Assembly (NCBI RefSeq): GCF_963576545.1 | Contig: NC_083651.1 | Location: forward strand, 18,909,748 to 18,973,747 | From: Limanda limanda | Taxonomy: Eukaryota; Chordata; Actinopteri; Pleuronectiformes; Pleuronectidae | Length of the DNA: 64,000 nt | Direction of reading: 5' to 3' | Part shown: in pieces, positions 24,972 through 59,100 of the stretch | How positions within the stretch are numbered: the stretch's first letter is position 1 | How the letters are laid out: every line of letters starts with the position of its first letter | Program-made: the position numbers and the translations under genes | Notes under the pieces: model-generated | Told to the model about the DNA's origin: nothing | What the model saw: only the letters and a program-made list of their open reading frames with translations | Databases searched by the model: none

Positions 24972-26040
24972 TGTAGGATGAAGTCCAAATCTTGGCCAAA
25001 ACCATTTTGCTATATAGGTTGCCTCTAGCTTTTTGCCAAATCTTAGTACTTTGGTTCCTAATGGTTCAACTTGGTACTAAGTAGTCTCCCCCAGGTTCCT
25101 TTTACCTGCGGTCCCCATAATTCCCTTGAAACACTCCTGGACACTGTAATCAGCTTTACCCACATGGAGCATCTTAATGTTAGTTCTCAGTCAGGCATAG
25201 AATTTGCTGGAGTAAATTAACATTCATATTTTGGGGTTGAATTTGACCTTCCATGATGGGTCAAGCATGCAGCAGCTGTGCGGAAGACGAATCATTTCCA
25301 TTATGGAGGTGAGATCCCCTGGGGGCTGACAGGTGTTTCCAGTGGAGGAGCTCTTGTAAATAAGACGCAGGTTATAATCATTCCTCATATCAAGGCCATG
25401 AACGCATAGTTATATATGAACAAGACAGGCCATAAGGTTGCAGTTGATAAGATGTGTATGATCCCTCACGAGAATAGCTCATTAAGTGAAAGGTCTTTTG
25501 ACTCCCACTCATTCATCGGTGCTCACACACTGAACACAGAGTCAGGCAGTGGCCCCTGCGGGCAACCATCTGCAAAACAAAGCGTGAAGCCGCTCTGCAA
25601 AGCCAAGCTGTATTTTCCTGTTGTGTTGTGGCGACTGAGAGGAGAGAGTCAGACCCCGCCGCGTTCGCGTTGCTCTGCGGAATACAAATGGCCTTTCTTG
25701 TAAACTGTGCCTGCAATTAATGGGTGACTCAGTGGATTCCTGCTGCAGGTCATGTGAAGACACCCCTGGCAGGCACGCACGCAGACACACGTGCACGGAG
25801 GGACGATTGCACAGACATGCACCCACCAGTTTACAGGGGGGAGGGGTCAGACCCATCTGACAGACCTGACCTATACCCACCTCTCCACTTTTCCAGCTGC
25901 TCCTCGAATCCTCGACTTTTATTGTGCTTTTGGCCTTTTAACTCTCGCAGGAGCAGTTGCAGAAATGCAGTGGGTCTAGCTGTCCTCGGATGGTGGGGTA
26001 TGCGAGCATTGTTTTGTCTGTGAGTGAGTGAGGGGAGGAG
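24972..26040. other. proximal upstream flank of vwc2l
   Basis: No ORF here looks real. The first ~170 bp resume the old repeat interrupted by the LTR element. The stretch at about 25290-25480 has the look of conserved regulatory DNA, but that can only be judged by alignment. Confidence 0.35.
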
Positions 26041-26050
26041 GGAGGAGGAT

Positions 26051-26193
26051 GGAGGAGGAGGAGGAGGAGGAGGAGGAGGAGGAGGAGGAGGAGGAGGAGG
26101 AGGAGGAGGAGGAGGAGGAGGAGGAGGAGGAGGAGGAGGAGGAGGAGGAGGAGGAGGAGGAGGAGGAGAAGGAGAAGGAGGAGGAGGAGGAGG
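26051..26193. repeat. (GGA)n polypurine microsatellite
   Basis: About 45 GGA/GAG triplets are nearly pure, with two GAA interruptions near the 3' end. The repeat lies about 1.6 kb upstream of the vwc2l coding start and just upstream of a GC-rich stretch that may be the promoter or first exon. Translated frames give poly-Glu, poly-Gly or, on the other strand, poly-Ser; these are artefacts. Confidence 0.95.
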
Positions 26194-26974
26194 GGCGCGC
26201 TGCTGAGCTCAGCGCAGGACGCAGGAGACAGTCGCTCTCCAAGGTGCTGAAAGTCAGAGAGCTCCCTCCTCAGTCTCGCCTCCTGCTGCTGACGACGATT
26301 CTAACCGATCCTTCCCCCCCTTCTCCCTCGTCTCCGGTGCCTGTGATGGTTTCACATTTTATTCTCCTCAACTTCTTCTACCCGTCGGGATTGTTATTTA
26401 TTTTCCATGCTCCTTCTTCTCATGCAACCGCTGGATGTATTGGCCACATGCGCTATGATGCGCACCAACACTGACTAACATTCACCTGCAGTCTTCGGGG
26501 GGAAATACTGAATTGACTACGGATTTCTCAGGGAACGCTACAGAGGATTTTCGTTTTTTTTTTTTTTTTTTTTTTTAACCATGTGTGTTTCTGCCTCTGG
26601 ACGTGAACTGTGAGATTGTCTCTCAAAAAAAAACAAGAAAAAAAGGTGAGTCCGATGAGGATAATCATGAAGCAGAGCCACTTTAACACGGATACCGTTT
26701 TCTTTGCGCAGCAGAGGGGGGAACCGTATCTCCAAAGAGCTGCTGTTTAATTGCTTTCAGAAAAAAAAACAGCACCACGACCGAAGGAGGTGGGGGTGGA
26801 GGATTATAGCAGCCTTTTTTTCTTTTCTTCTTGTGGAGCCCGTGGTGAATTTACCCTGTGGATAAAGTGAAGTTTTCCAAAAAGCCCGACGACTGTCTGT
26901 AATCTGCTCCGTAGCCCTGTGTGTGCAGGACTGGGAGGCTTCGCACTGAGTGGATATCAAGCAATTTCAACGCG
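26194..26974 (+). promoter_or_regulatory. vwc2l: probable vwc2l promoter / 5' untranslated exon
   Basis: The region between the GGA repeat and 26974 starts GC-rich with CpGs. It has two good splice donors, AAG/GTGAGT (GT at 26646-26647) and GCG/GTGAGT (GT at 26975-26976). The best partner acceptor is at 27720-27721 (a pyrimidine-rich tract, then CTGCAG); a weaker one is at 27532-27533 (TTTCTTTCTAG). A non-coding first exon spliced into the coding exon is therefore likely. The transcription start and the donor actually used cannot be settled from sequence alone. A T homopolymer of about 22 bases lies near 26555-26577. Confidence 0.45.
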
Positions 26975-27737
26975 GTGAGTTTGTCCTGTCGCTTGATTTA
27001 CACCCGTCTGCTTGTCACAGGTATTTCAGCTGATGTGTCAATACGCGAATGCAGCACTTAGAGACCAAATACGTGTACGTCTTTATCCCCGTGCAGGACT
27101 ATTTAAATGTGTGGATTTTTGTTTCGAAGAGGGTAATGCATTTTGGGTGGAATCATTGCGCATTAAACAGGGATTCGATCCATTTGCATGCAACGTGGCT
27201 GATTTAGTAAAACGCAGGTTACTGTTGAAGCAGCGGTTGTTTTATAATTGCTGCCGTGGAGGGAATCTGATGCGGACTTAAAGCGACCTGTTGTCTCCGA
27301 GTTTGAAATTGTGCAAAGCTGATTTGGTTTGAATGCAGTTGGGGAAGAATACTACGAATATTAATATGCATTCCACCCCCCCAACCATCAGATAATGGAT
27401 GATTTAACATTTGCATGTGTTGCTATTGCTGAGACTTTGCAGGAAGGTGATAATTCTGAGCACCCAAACACAGACACACACACACTCACTCACTCGTGTT
27501 TGTTGTGTTAAAAATGATTCATTTTCTTTCTAGAGTGTAGACATGAGCCTGTTGAACGAGCTGCATTCCCATGTGTCTCCTCGCCTGCATCAGTATAGCA
27601 AGCAGTAAATAACATAAGGGCAAAAGCAAAGAGGGGAAAGTACTGGGAAGGTGAGGTGTGATAGTTGGTGAGCAGCAGAACCACCGTCCATCACATCTCC
27701 TCTCATTCTGCCCCACTGCAGCACGTTTCCTCCGGTG

Positions 27738-27797
27738 ATGATGCTGATGACGATGACGGGTCGCAGGACGGACACGGAGAGGATACCCGGAGCATAG
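27738..27797 (+). promoter_or_regulatory. upstream ORF 1 in the vwc2l leader
   Basis: An ATG-initiated frame of 19 codons plus stop starts with two consecutive ATGs (MMLMTMTG...). It lies just after the predicted 27721 acceptor and ends before the coding start. It would be present in any mature mRNA using that acceptor. Confidence 0.5.
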
Positions 27798-27799
27798 GG

Positions 27800-27820
27800 A
27801 TGACATCCACACCGTCTTAG
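27800..27820 (+). promoter_or_regulatory. upstream ORF 2 in the vwc2l leader
   Basis: A six-codon frame (MTSTPS then TAG) ends four bases before the first in-frame vwc2l ATG. With such close spacing, a reinitiating ribosome would tend to miss that first ATG and use a later one. Confidence 0.5.
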
Positions 27821-27824
27821 CTGA

Positions 27825-49700
<21,876 letters not shown>

Positions 49701-52700
49701 AGAGACTCCGCCGGGGACGGTGGAAAAGCTCAGGCAAGGCCCTGCCTACTACTGCACCATTTTGTATGATTGACAGGGCAGGAGCACAATTCCTATGTTA
49801 CCTGAGACGGCAGAGTATGGAGGAGATGCACTCACAAAGCTTCACGGATAACAGATCTAGCCACCGAGAAAAAAGACGGAACTTGTCTCGTGGCCGCTTC
49901 CACCCTCCAGTTTGAATCGTCCTATATATTTTCAAGAAGTTGACTCGCTTGACTTGCTGCTCTCACACACACACACACACACACACAAAATGTTTCTAAG
50001 CTCCCGGGACTCTTTCCTAACTGATGGCAATGTTGAATTGCTCATGTCGATTTCCAGTGTGTATGTCATCTGCTTGTCTGTCTGTCACGCAGGTGTTGTC
50101 AAATTGCAACAGCAGGAAAAACAAACCGTAAGCACACTTAACAGCGCTTTTGTTTTTGGGAGGGTTCACACGAGGTTTGAAAGCACTGCAAAGGTGTGTT
50201 TTTGAGTTTCACAACTTCACTCTAAGAGCTTGTTTACAAAATGCGCATCACACACACACGTTTGTCTCCATGATGAAGTCACCTTTAAGACTTGGACGAT
50301 GCTACGCTCACTTTTTATAAACCACTTGTAAAGCCCCCATCACAGTGACTTTATCGATCATCGCACCATCGTTTTAAGTCCTGTCTCTATTGTTGCACCA
50401 CAGGCCGGGTACAGTGATATTGTAAAGTCAGCTGAAGAAGAGAAAAGATGATAACCAGCAAGTATGAAACAAAAAAGACTTTCGGCAGCCCCTTCCGGCT
50501 TAATTGTCGTTATTGTTTTCTCTCAGAGGTCCACATCCTCCAAAATCTCCCCACTAACTAACTGCTTGAACTTGTTATCAAAGCAATTAGCGAGCAGAGA
50601 GCAGCACTGCTATAATTTCCCTTAATCACGGCGTATTCTGCGATAAATCATCCAGCTGGGTTCTCTGGCGCTGCCGCAGCCTGCATGCTGGGTAGCACTC
50701 GACTCGAAACCACCAGACAAAAGGAGGGAATCTGCTTTTGTCTAAATGCTTTTAAGGAGCGTTCGCATGCACGCAGATCGTGTGAGCGTACACAAGCACC
50801 CAATTCATCCACGGCCTAACAGACACAGTGTGTTGATCTGCACCCAGTGAGGCACTTAAACCTATAAGGCTTGTTAAGAAACAAATCGGTTACATTAACC
50901 CACTGCTATACATTACCTAATCAATTTTTAGTTACGCCCCACTACAGAATAGAAAAGCTTATCCACTGTGGCCAGGGTTTAGTTAATATATCGTTTTGAT
51001 ATTTCCCCCCAGACCACAGTGGCCCTCAAGTGGTCCAGTCAGATAGAGAAAGCACCCAAACATCGGCCAAAACATTTTTGTTTTTGAGATGATAAATACT
51101 AGTCATTAATTCAAAGGTGAAATCCAGAAAGCTCGTTCCATTCATCAAGAGAGTTTATTCCATTTCCAGAAAATCCCTTCCCGTTAACCTTTTATACCCC
51201 ATTTCTGGGCGCTGATGGATGGGCTGCTTAATAGCAGCTCCGTGCGCTGTGTAATGAGACAGAAATGAACACAGGGATAAAAGGCTGACGAGCAAAGAGC
51301 TATATTACCTTAAAAGGCAGTAAAAACTAATTTTGGGAAGAATCTCAAAGCCTGCAGAGTCAGCTGCGTGGTCTTTTAACTGCGGCACATGGGTGGTGGA
51401 GGAATTAGAAGTGAAAGGATGTGGGTGGAGTCCAGTCTGAGGTGCAACAGTGGAGACAGAGTCATTGTCATCATTAAGCTACAGTGATTTAGTGTCTTTC
51501 AGTGGGCAAAGACAGGCCTCATCTATCTGGCTTGAGGTCTGCAGACGCATAAAAACCAAACTGACATGTATGGTTTATCAATCACGGCCCCAAAGCTTCA
51601 GACATTTTTGGATGAATAAGAGGTGCTTCATTTATCTTAATTACTTGAAATGCCACATAATTATTCAGCCGTTACATGAATCCCCCCCAAAAAAAGTATT
51701 GGAATTACTTAACTGAGTGGAAGACGGAAATGAGTTAGTCAGCTGACAAGGTCGAGGCATCTCTGCCACCGTCGATGTCTTACTGCTGCTTCTGCTGATA
51801 CACATTCCCAAAGCATGGCCTTTGGCTTCATGCTGCACGGACAGACTTCTTTAAACGCTGCTTTGTTTGAATCCTCCGTGATGGTTTACAGCTTCATTTT
51901 CACTAAAACTAGTCTTTATTTGACCCTTTGACATTCCAGAAACAGCCAGCAGAGTATAAAGGACGAGGGATGTTCAGTCGCTGCTAAAAAATACAGAATC
52001 CAGTTCCCCGATGGCTTTAAAAAGACACATTGTTTAGATAAAAGTAAATTGAGAAACAGCAAAAATCACAAATCCGGGTTCACGGGCAACTTGATCCCTG
52101 TGACATTGTACTGTAAACTTGATCTGATACAGATAAAGTGCTACACTGCTTACAGCTACGGCTGCTCAGCTCAATTTTACAAACAGCTTCTATCAAATAG
52201 ATGTGAACGTAGGAGAGAAAAAAGTGAGATCGTAGGAAAATTACTTTTACTTCTCTCATTGAGAACTAAAGAGGATGAGTGTGGATGTAGATTAACATAC
52301 AGTAAAAGCCTATTGTCTGTTGCCAGAGAGAGGAAGCTGTATTTTTCTTTAAACACATCGTCCATTTCTCCTTGCAAATATGTGAAGCTGCACTGTTTCA
52401 AGGACAAAGGAGCAGTAAACTCTGTCTTTGTTCACTTTCTGCCAAGAAACTTGAGTATTTGTTTCTCTGCGAGTGTCTTTTCAAACGACCCCACGTGTCC
52501 TTGCATCATTTCCACCTCAGGCTTGTACATGGGCATTTCTTCAAGTTGAACCATTCACTCTTTCCACGAGACACCGACTTACTGTAGCTGCAGACTAATG
52601 AAAGATTGTGTTTTTTCCCCTCCTGTTATGTTTTTTCAGCAACAAAACTGTTACATAAAAGTGTGCCTGAACAACACAGAGTTCTATCTGGAATAGGAAG

Positions 52701-53149
52701 AGAGAAACACTGTTATTCTACAATCAATTGTATTAAATTGTGGGGCACCAAGGGTCTGTTCGTGTGGAACTCGTACGTCTTACAATATAGTTTCTATTGC
52801 AGATTTGAAATTTATGTTTGTAAATCAAAAGCATCTTTGATTGTATATGAATACACGCTCACACAGGTTCACCCTGAACTGTACAAGAGACAAAAGGTCC
52901 AAATTTGAAACGGTAAACGACCCCTGGTGCTCCCCATGTTGTTCATATGTAAATATCTTCAAACGTATAATGTGTATTCTGAAATCTGAGTAAAAAAAAA
53001 AAAAAAAGATATAAGAAATGTGTATTCTTCATTGAGACAAAAACTATTTTGTTAAACAGACCTAAAAAGAAGCTGCGATTCGGCAAGTGTTTTTTTTTAT
53101 TATTCGTATTTTTCCTCACTGTGGATTCTGCTGATGCTTCTAGATCCAA
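49701..53149. other. vwc2l 3' UTR and intergenic flank
   Basis: No further gene is recognised. There is an AC repeat at about 49965-49986. I saw no AATAAA in this stretch. ATTAAA-type hexamers occur near 52732, so the transcript end is undefined. Stretches at about 50560-50700 and 51170-51330 look like possible conserved non-coding DNA. Confidence 0.4.
49965..49986. repeat. (AC)n microsatellite
   Basis: About eleven AC dinucleotides, in the probable vwc2l 3' UTR. Confidence 0.9.
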
Positions 53150-53546
53150 ACCATGGACTGTACAGAAAGATTAGCATGACTGCTCCCAAAAAGTGAAGCC
53201 AAAGTGTGTTGATCGCCACCTGGTGGCTGGCTGCAGTATAGGTCATTATACCGCCTAAGAGTGTAAGTAAGTGAAAGTACACGTCATTGATTTTTCCTCA
53301 AAGACAGTTTCTGTCAATTTAAGTTGTTCTTATCTCACTGGTGTATGTTCACATGCTCAATTTTCTGCAAGTTTGGTTTCAATTTATAATTTGATGCTAT
53401 AAAAACGTCACGGACGAGAGGTAAGTCTGACTCATGATTGGTCGGGTGTGTGTGTAGGTGGGACTCGATACTGTGGCTTCACACCGCGATCACTACTGCA
53501 CAGACTCTGGCTTAAAACGTGCAGGAGATTTTTGTACAGTCTATGA
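53150..53546. mobile_element. short non-coding inverted-repeat element (MITE-like)
   Basis: The left end CCATGGACTGTACA and right end TGTACAGTCTATG are imperfect inverted repeats. The body contains GATTAGCATGACTGCTCCCA and GATCGCCACCTGGTGGCTGG, a sequence I remember as a widespread percomorph repeat. No coding potential. The exact termini are uncertain by a few bases. Confidence 0.6.
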
Positions 53547-54684
53547 TCAATGCACCTAATTAGAAAAGGCTAACTTCTTCACTTCGAAAGCACCGCAGTT
53601 ACTGTCACCTAAGTGTGTGACCGTGATGTGAGGTGAAATTCATTTGATACTTAAGAGGACACTGCTGAGCAAATCTCTTCAGCCATGTGCAAACTTAACA
53701 GCTGATCTGGGACACAAAAAACCCTTAAGTTCATCTTTACAATGAACAGAACATTTCGGAATAAGTAAAACGGTACAATGTTTTTCCTGGCCCACAGTTC
53801 TCAGGGAGAAAACACCAGGGTTTCATGTGGTTTCTGTAATGCTCAGCCAGTTCAAGGGCATTACTCAAGGGTTCAGTCCTCCATTCCATTTCATTAGGAG
53901 TCGGTCCGGGCTTCTATCTTGTCCACGCTGCTAATTGCCTTCTCCCACCTCCCACCGTGGACAAGGAAAGGGAAGCAATTTTATGCAGCACATTGCAATC
54001 AATAGCAATTAGGTGCATCCCTGACTCATCCCATTGAATTTCATCTTGGGAGATGGCCAGTAGAAGACCTCTTAAAGCGGACATACTGTACCTGCAGACC
54101 AGTGGTGGTGGTGGGGAATGCACACACACACAGACACACTGTTTTGCTTTAAATCACAGCAAGTGCTAAGAGCTGTGACAAAACAATTAATTGCTTTGTT
54201 TTCCTCATTCTACACTTTATATTGAGCGTCCATCGATCTTTTTGGGGACGCTCCCCCTCCATTTGTATCAAACGGGTCTTTTACAATTGGATAACAAGAT
54301 AATTATGTCTTCCGGCTAAAGACGTGCAGATTTTGGAAATCACAAAGATGTGGATGTTGTTATGGTGAGGAGGAGTGAGTATTAAAAAAATGTATTTCCA
54401 ACTGTTACCAGAGCTTTGAGACCGGGTGAGAAACTCAGAGTAGATTGCTCAGTCAGTTCTTGTGGTTTGATGAATCTCATCCGGATCATTCACTCTCAGT
54501 GTTTCTTTAACCGACGAGGGGAAAAACCTACACAATGGATCCACAGCATCCAGATATCAGATGCATCAACCAGCCTAGTTACTTAGTCGTGTAACACACA
54601 ATGTTACATGTTCCACAAAAAGCAAAGAGCTTTTTTGGGACAAAAATACATTTGGTTTATATTTGTGGTTCCCAACCATTTCCA
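53547..54684. other. intergenic between vwc2l and bard1
   Basis: No gene recognised. The part from about 53890 to 54110 has AATTAG/CAATTA motifs and even composition and is a candidate conserved element. Confidence 0.35.
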
Positions 54685-54869
54685 CTTATGAGTAGGGTTG
54701 CAAAATTCCGGGAATATTCAAAGTGGGAAACTTTCCATTGGAATTAACGGGAATATACGGGAATTAACGGGAATAAACTGGAAATGTTGTGGGTAATTTA
54801 TACTAACTGTATTTACCTTGTCATATACAGACATAAATATAAACATTTTGTTTTGTTATAGGCTGATTT

Positions 54870-54990
54870 GAGCCCTGAAGAAACTTTGGGCACTTGTTTC
54901 ATTCTCAACATAGGTCTTTACACAGTATTTGCAAATGTACACAGCCTTTCCTTCTACATTGGATGGGGTGAAATGTCTCCACACATGAGA
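54870..54990 (-). pseudogene. BED zinc finger remnant of a hAT transposase
   Basis: Minus-strand translation gives SHVWRHFTPSNVEGKAVYIC followed by KYCVKTYVENETS. The spacing of the aromatic residue and CX2C pair fits a BED finger. No ATG-led long ORF and no DDE or dimerisation region remain. Confidence 0.6.
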
Positions 54991-55209
54991 TTGTTCTGTA
55001 GAATAAGATGAGAAAAAAGTTTGTAAAAAAAAACACTAATGCAATGCCAGAGATATAAATAGTTAGCCAAACTATTGGAATCGTCTGTAAACATATTTTA
55101 CAATTGATGGATTAATGAATGGAAATAGGCTAGATGAACAGATGAACAATCCTCAATCAGCATGCTAATATGTTTTCCCCAGTAATATCATGGAAACTTA
55201 CCTGACTCG

Positions 55210-55257
55210 TCCTGCACACTACAGCAGGCCTCAATAGCCCTGCTGTAGTGTGCAGGA
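55210..55257. repeat. 19-bp hairpin inside the hAT element
   Basis: TCCTGCACACTACAGCAGG (55210-55228) and its exact reverse complement (55239-55257) are separated by 10 bases. Confidence 0.92.
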
Positions 55258-55710
55258 TGCTGGGAGTTATCTGTGCATGTGATGGAAGAATGCACAGTGG
55301 AGGGTTGAAATTCAATGTGCAGTGTGTGCTGCATTCCATACATCTTTAAAATAGAGTTTTGAATGATGTTTTTATTGCTCAGCGTTTAATTTGCGAAGTT
55401 TTGTTTTTTTCAAAATTCCCAAAATTCCCCAGCTAAACTTCCCATGGAAAGTTTCCAGAAATTTACCGGAAACTTTCCGCCCCTTTGCAACCCTACTTAT
55501 GACCCCTAAAATTATTGAGTGTTTTAACTGAGAGTCCTTGTCACACATGGCATCATTGTTACAAGTCATAAAAGGTAACTACCCAACTTTTTACTAAATC
55601 TCACCCTAACCAGGAAGGCCTCTGTCTGGGAAACACTGGTTTAAAATTTCAAACTCTTGGCTCTTGAAAAAAAATATTGCAAGCATAAACTTTACAAGGT
55701 ACATTATTGT

Positions 55711-55716
55711 TTTATT
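55711..55716 (-). terminator. bard1: bard1 polyadenylation signal
   Basis: TTTATT on the plus strand is AATAAA on the minus strand, 122 bases past the bard1 stop codon. A short 3' UTR is implied. Confidence 0.6.
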
Positions 55717-55837
55717 TTAGTGTTTTGATTTACATCAACTTCATCACCAGATATTTAAAAAGCAAAACCCGCATTATGACTGTGCTTTAATGACAGTGAC
55801 AGTAAAAGAAAAGATCATTTAACATGTAAAAAAGTGG

Positions 55838-56179
55838 TTATATTTGAGGCTCCGGCACAGGGAGGAGCTGGAAGGCTGCGATGCAGTCGATAATCCAGCT
55901 GGAGGGAGCCGACCATACCTTCCCCCGTCTCACCACTGCCGGCTTGTGAGGGCCCTGGGGGTCGAAGATGATGTACTGGGTGCAGAGGGCCTGGTCCGAG
56001 CCCGGCAGGGCGTGGTAGGCCGCTGCGCTCAGGGTTTGCGTCACGTCGCTGTCGGGCTTGGGCTGTCGGCTCAGCAGCTGACCTCCTCCCTCCCGCAGCA
56101 GCTTGGAGAGCTTGTCTTTGGTCGGCGCCTTAAAGGAGCCCAGCAGGAAGAAGAAGCATCCATCGAAGAGCGGGGGGAG
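55838..56179 (-). CDS. bard1: bard1 last exon (BRCT2)
   Basis: Acceptor CTTGTAG, then [10 protein letters not shown] onward; 113 codons and TAA at 55838-55840, ending LLPVPEPQI. The overlapping plus-strand frame of 125 codons is antisense shadow. Confidence 0.94.
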   Translation of the reverse strand, partial: LPPLFDGCFFFLLGSFKAPTKDKLSKLLREGGGQLLSRQPKPDSDVTQTLSAAAYHALPGSDQALCTQYIIFDPQGPHKPAVVRRGKVWSAPSSWIIDCIAAFQLLPVPEPQI

Positions 56180-59100
56180 CTACAAGAGACAATGTTTGGA
56201 AAGAAGAAATTCAAGCATTAATGGAAATTTGGCAATTTTTCCACAACCTTACCAAACAAACACTTCCTTGTGCATCACGGCTGAGAAAGGACATTTATCT
56301 GATGTGTTATCTTCATCCATCGAAGCATAGCTACAGTCGGCCTGAGGATCCAACCTCAGTCCTTATTAGAACAGTGACAGAAGGAGTAAAGTCCCCTTTT
56401 GTTTATGAGGAAAACTAATTTCTATGACACTAAATCTAGCCTCTCATATTACCCAGAGTCAGTGTGGACGCTTCGTGTTTACTTCTTTACGGCGGAGCCA
56501 AAGACATCTTTATCGCACCGCTCTCAGTAGCACTAAGCACTGGTGTTTAAAGCAGCAGTGAATTCACTTTCATTCACAGCAACTCCACTGCTTTGGGTTG
56601 AAAATTGGATTTCAAGTGAGACGTCTCTTTGATCACACTTTGGTTTGATTCCTGTTTTTTTGTGATTAGGATTGATGTTATTTGTTGTTCCTTTCTTTAA
56701 CATTTTATTCGATCAAGAAGGAGGAGAACAGACGAAACTAACAAACAACTAAGAAAACAACAATGGGAACATTTCAATCTACAACTGACAGTTTTTATCA
56801 CGCAAACAACAGACATTCTGCGGGCTGTGTCTGGAGCAATGAGAAGTTTCCCCTTCACACATGTGATGCCTGCTGCACAACAGAGGGTTTTAACTGTATC
56901 TGATTGTGGGAGACCACTGGTCAGCACGGTCTTCCTGGCTTTTGTGCTCACTTGATCAATTGTACGTTCCTTTCAGATTACACCAGTATCCCTGATGTCA
57001 AATCCTCAATATAAAACATGTTAGATATTTCCAGGAGGATCCGATTCAGTCTGTGACGTTAAGATTATGTCTGTAAGCCTCTCGCACTACAGGATCATTT
57101 GACCAGATAATCTGGTCCGAATCAGCTCCTTAACGAAAACGGCCCCTCAGAGAATTTCCTGTTGTCTGCTGATGCCTGTGGCACGAGAGGCTTATCAGCC
57201 TGATTTCGGTTCCATGTCAGACACTATCTCATACTAGATATATTCTTGTTTGGTTCAGGCCAGTGGGGGTGTCTGGGATAAGCGTCCAGGAGCCATGCTA
57301 TGGAAGTGAATGTACAGTGGTGTTCAAACCCAGTGTCAGACTTTGGACCACAATGTACTCTGCAGGAATGGCAGCATTTTGTTCACAGCACAAAGTGGAC
57401 GTCATCTACACTTTGAATTCTCCAGACATTACACAGACCTTGTGCTGAAGAGCTGGTGGAGCAACTACAGATAATGTCCAGTCCAGCTGATTCAGACATT
57501 TTGCACTGAGCTCTGGGTCAGGCAACAAATACTAAGCACAATATAATGTAGAAATGTTTGTGTCCGTGTGTCCATATAAAACAGCAATGGCAGCTGGATC
57601 CCTACATTTGGTTAACACTTCTACATTTAATTACAAGTTTGCAGCTACATTTTGCACCAACCTACTACTTCTTATATTCTCGTCTGGACAGAGAGATTTT
57701 TTGAAAAGAAGATTGTGTGGACACAGATGTTTTTATACTGAGGGTTAAATATCCGTTTGAAACAATATATGCAGTTGTGCAGAACTGGCATAAGAAGAGG
57801 CACATGTCTGTCCGTTTGTCTTTGTCAGTGTGTGTCTGTGCCCCCTCTGCCATCTAGACAAAGCAGATGTGTGGGTGATTTTCAAACCCACAATTCTGAA
57901 TTGGCCTGAATTCCTTCGTGTTTTAGCTTCATCTGGAGTTGTTGTCTTTCTGGAAAACAACTCCTCCAAAGTTGCAGATCTCTCGCAGACTGCAGGAGCT
58001 TTTCCTCCAGGATGGTGCAGTGTTCATTTCACTCTCTATCCCAACAAATCTTAAATCCCCAAAAGATGATCATGCAAACACTCGGCTCCGACGTGGGGAC
58101 AGTGTGTTTCTGCTGATGTATATTGTTTGGATGACACCTCAGGTATTGTCAAAACAGCCTGCCTTCCCTTATCGGTGCTTTTCTGTACTTTCTGCATCTA
58201 TTCCTGTCCAAGCTGGCACATTTAATGACGTATGTGCTGCTGAACAATGAGCACGCACCACTGCCTGAAAAAAACAACAACAAAAAAACACAGTTGTCTC
58301 CCAAGGACACAAGGCTCAAGACAATCAATATTTTTCTCTTTCCCCAACAGGATTTGTTTGTTTGTGTGTGATTTACCAGGCTACATCTGTTTAGGCGACT
58401 GCGCTGGGGGCCTTCTCCCGCTTCGTGCTCCGTTTCGGGCATCCACTCGCCTGCCTGCAGAGACGCCTCCACCCCTGACATCGAAGAGAAGGAGAGAGAG
58501 AAAAAAATAAATAAAGCTACAGCTAATTATGTTGATTTGAGAGAGGGTGACAAGGCAATTGCAAATGGAGGATGACAAAGCTTGTGTCTGTTTCATTACA
58601 ACGAGTCGGAAGATTTCAACTTCTGGCAAAGCTGCGGTTGTTGACAGCGAAGATGCCCACAGCAAGATGGAGTTAATGATGCAACCCGCGTTTTAAGTAG
58701 CTTGAGCTTAAGCAGAAATCGAACGTCATCTATTTCTGTCTCCAGAGGTTTTACGGAGTCACAGTGGAACTGTGCGGCAGTCAGCATCACCACTTTTTCT
58801 GAGTTAGAAAAGAACCTTTTGTTCTCTATTCTTGAGAAAAGCGTCTCTAAAGACAGGAAACTTTTTTTTTTTTTTAAGTTTAGGAAGATGTGGAGAAGGG
58901 ATCACACACTTTAACGATCCCGTCACTGTCCCAGATAAGAGGTTTCTGAACGTGACAAAGATAGCGCTGCTCGCAGTAATCAGAATCATGTCGCGAGTGT
59001 CTAAAAACAAACCCAAACTCAGATTTGAATTGCAAATCCAGATTCGGGTTCTCATAGATCGGAGCATGATGCCCGGCTTGAAAGGAAACTTGCGGTGCAG

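Larger units (their letters stand above)
54685..55503. mobile_element. internally deleted hAT element with BED-finger remnant
   Basis: The element 54693-55495 starts TAGGGTTGCAAA and ends TTTGCAACCCTA, perfect 12-bp inverted termini. The flanks CTTATGAG (54685-54692) and CTTATGAC (55496-55503) are an 8-bp target duplication with one mismatch. On the minus strand around 54870-54990 a frame reads HVWRHFTPSN, then YICKYCVKTYVEN, the look of a BED zinc finger at the N-terminus of hAT transposases. The catalytic domain is missing. A 19-bp perfect hairpin lies inside at 55210-55257. The element ends about 200 bp past the bard1 polyadenylation signal. Confidence 0.85.

Noticed and set aside
26028..26474. 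148-codon plus-strand ORF with poly-Glu, a poly-Gly frame, and a minus-strand poly-Ser frame
   Set aside because: All three are translations of the (GGA)n microsatellite and have no other protein features.
55844..56221. 125-codon plus-strand ORF
   Set aside because: Antisense to the bard1 last exon.
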